From JAKLDO01 sp035354435 (GTDB taxonomy: Bacteria; UBP6; UBA1177): a stretch of 5,854 nt of DNA. How positions within the stretch are numbered: the stretch's first letter is position 1; every line of letters starts with the position of its first letter. Location: positions 1 to 5,854 of the forward strand of contig DAOQAY010000162.1 in assembly GCA_035354435.1 (NCBI GenBank). Direction: 5' to 3'. The position numbers and the translations under genes were made by a program. The notes beneath the pieces are model-generated. The model was not told the DNA's origin. It saw only the letters and a program-made list of their open reading frames with translations, and did not search any database. Positions 5,854 to 5,854 of this stretch are shown here, in pieces.

Positions 5854-5854
5854 A

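Overview
The window holds one compact six-gene operon, all read from the minus strand (right to left). Gene order in the direction of transcription is: TetR-type repressor (5685-5077), periplasmic LolA-like carrier (5080-4331), two FtsX/LolC/E-type ABC permeases (4328-3096 and 3085-1955), a LolD/MacB-type ATPase (1939-1256) and an outer-membrane beta-barrel protein with a signal peptide (1269-58). The genes overlap or lie within 15 bases of each other. Parts for every envelope layer are therefore present: an inner-membrane ABC machine, a soluble periplasmic carrier and an outer-membrane end point.

Organism: a diderm (outer-membrane) bacterium, shown by the LolA-like carrier and the barrel. 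The composition is moderately AT-rich, Shine-Dalgarno sites are strong (AGGAGG), and TGA, TAG and TAA all serve as stops, so the code is standard. The phylum cannot be set from this sequence. A run of exactly 100 N inside one permease shows that this is a scaffolded draft assembly.

Control region (about 5698-5775): a sigma70-like promoter (TTGACT, 17 bases, TATTTA on the minus strand) carries two near-identical GC-rich pseudo-palindromes, AGACCGACCGCCCGGTCT and a degenerate copy. One lies over the -35 and spacer, the other over the predicted transcription start and next to the ribosome binding site of the repressor gene. The simplest reading is that the TetR protein represses its own operon until an unknown ligand releases it. 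A long A/T tract lies just upstream of the -35.

How the parts may work together (inference): the two different permeases pair and are driven by the ATPase in an FtsX/MacB/LolCDE-like, type VII ABC machine. This extracts a lipid or lipoprotein from the inner membrane, the LolA-like protein carries it across the periplasm, and the barrel protein receives or exports it. No LolB-like receptor lipoprotein is encoded here. The cargo and the inducer are unknown.

Edges: bases 1-57 follow the last gene and show no convincing terminator. Bases 5788-5853 may hold the last 21 codons of a co-directional upstream gene, but this is weakly supported. There is no rRNA, tRNA, CRISPR array, insertion sequence or other mobile-element mark.
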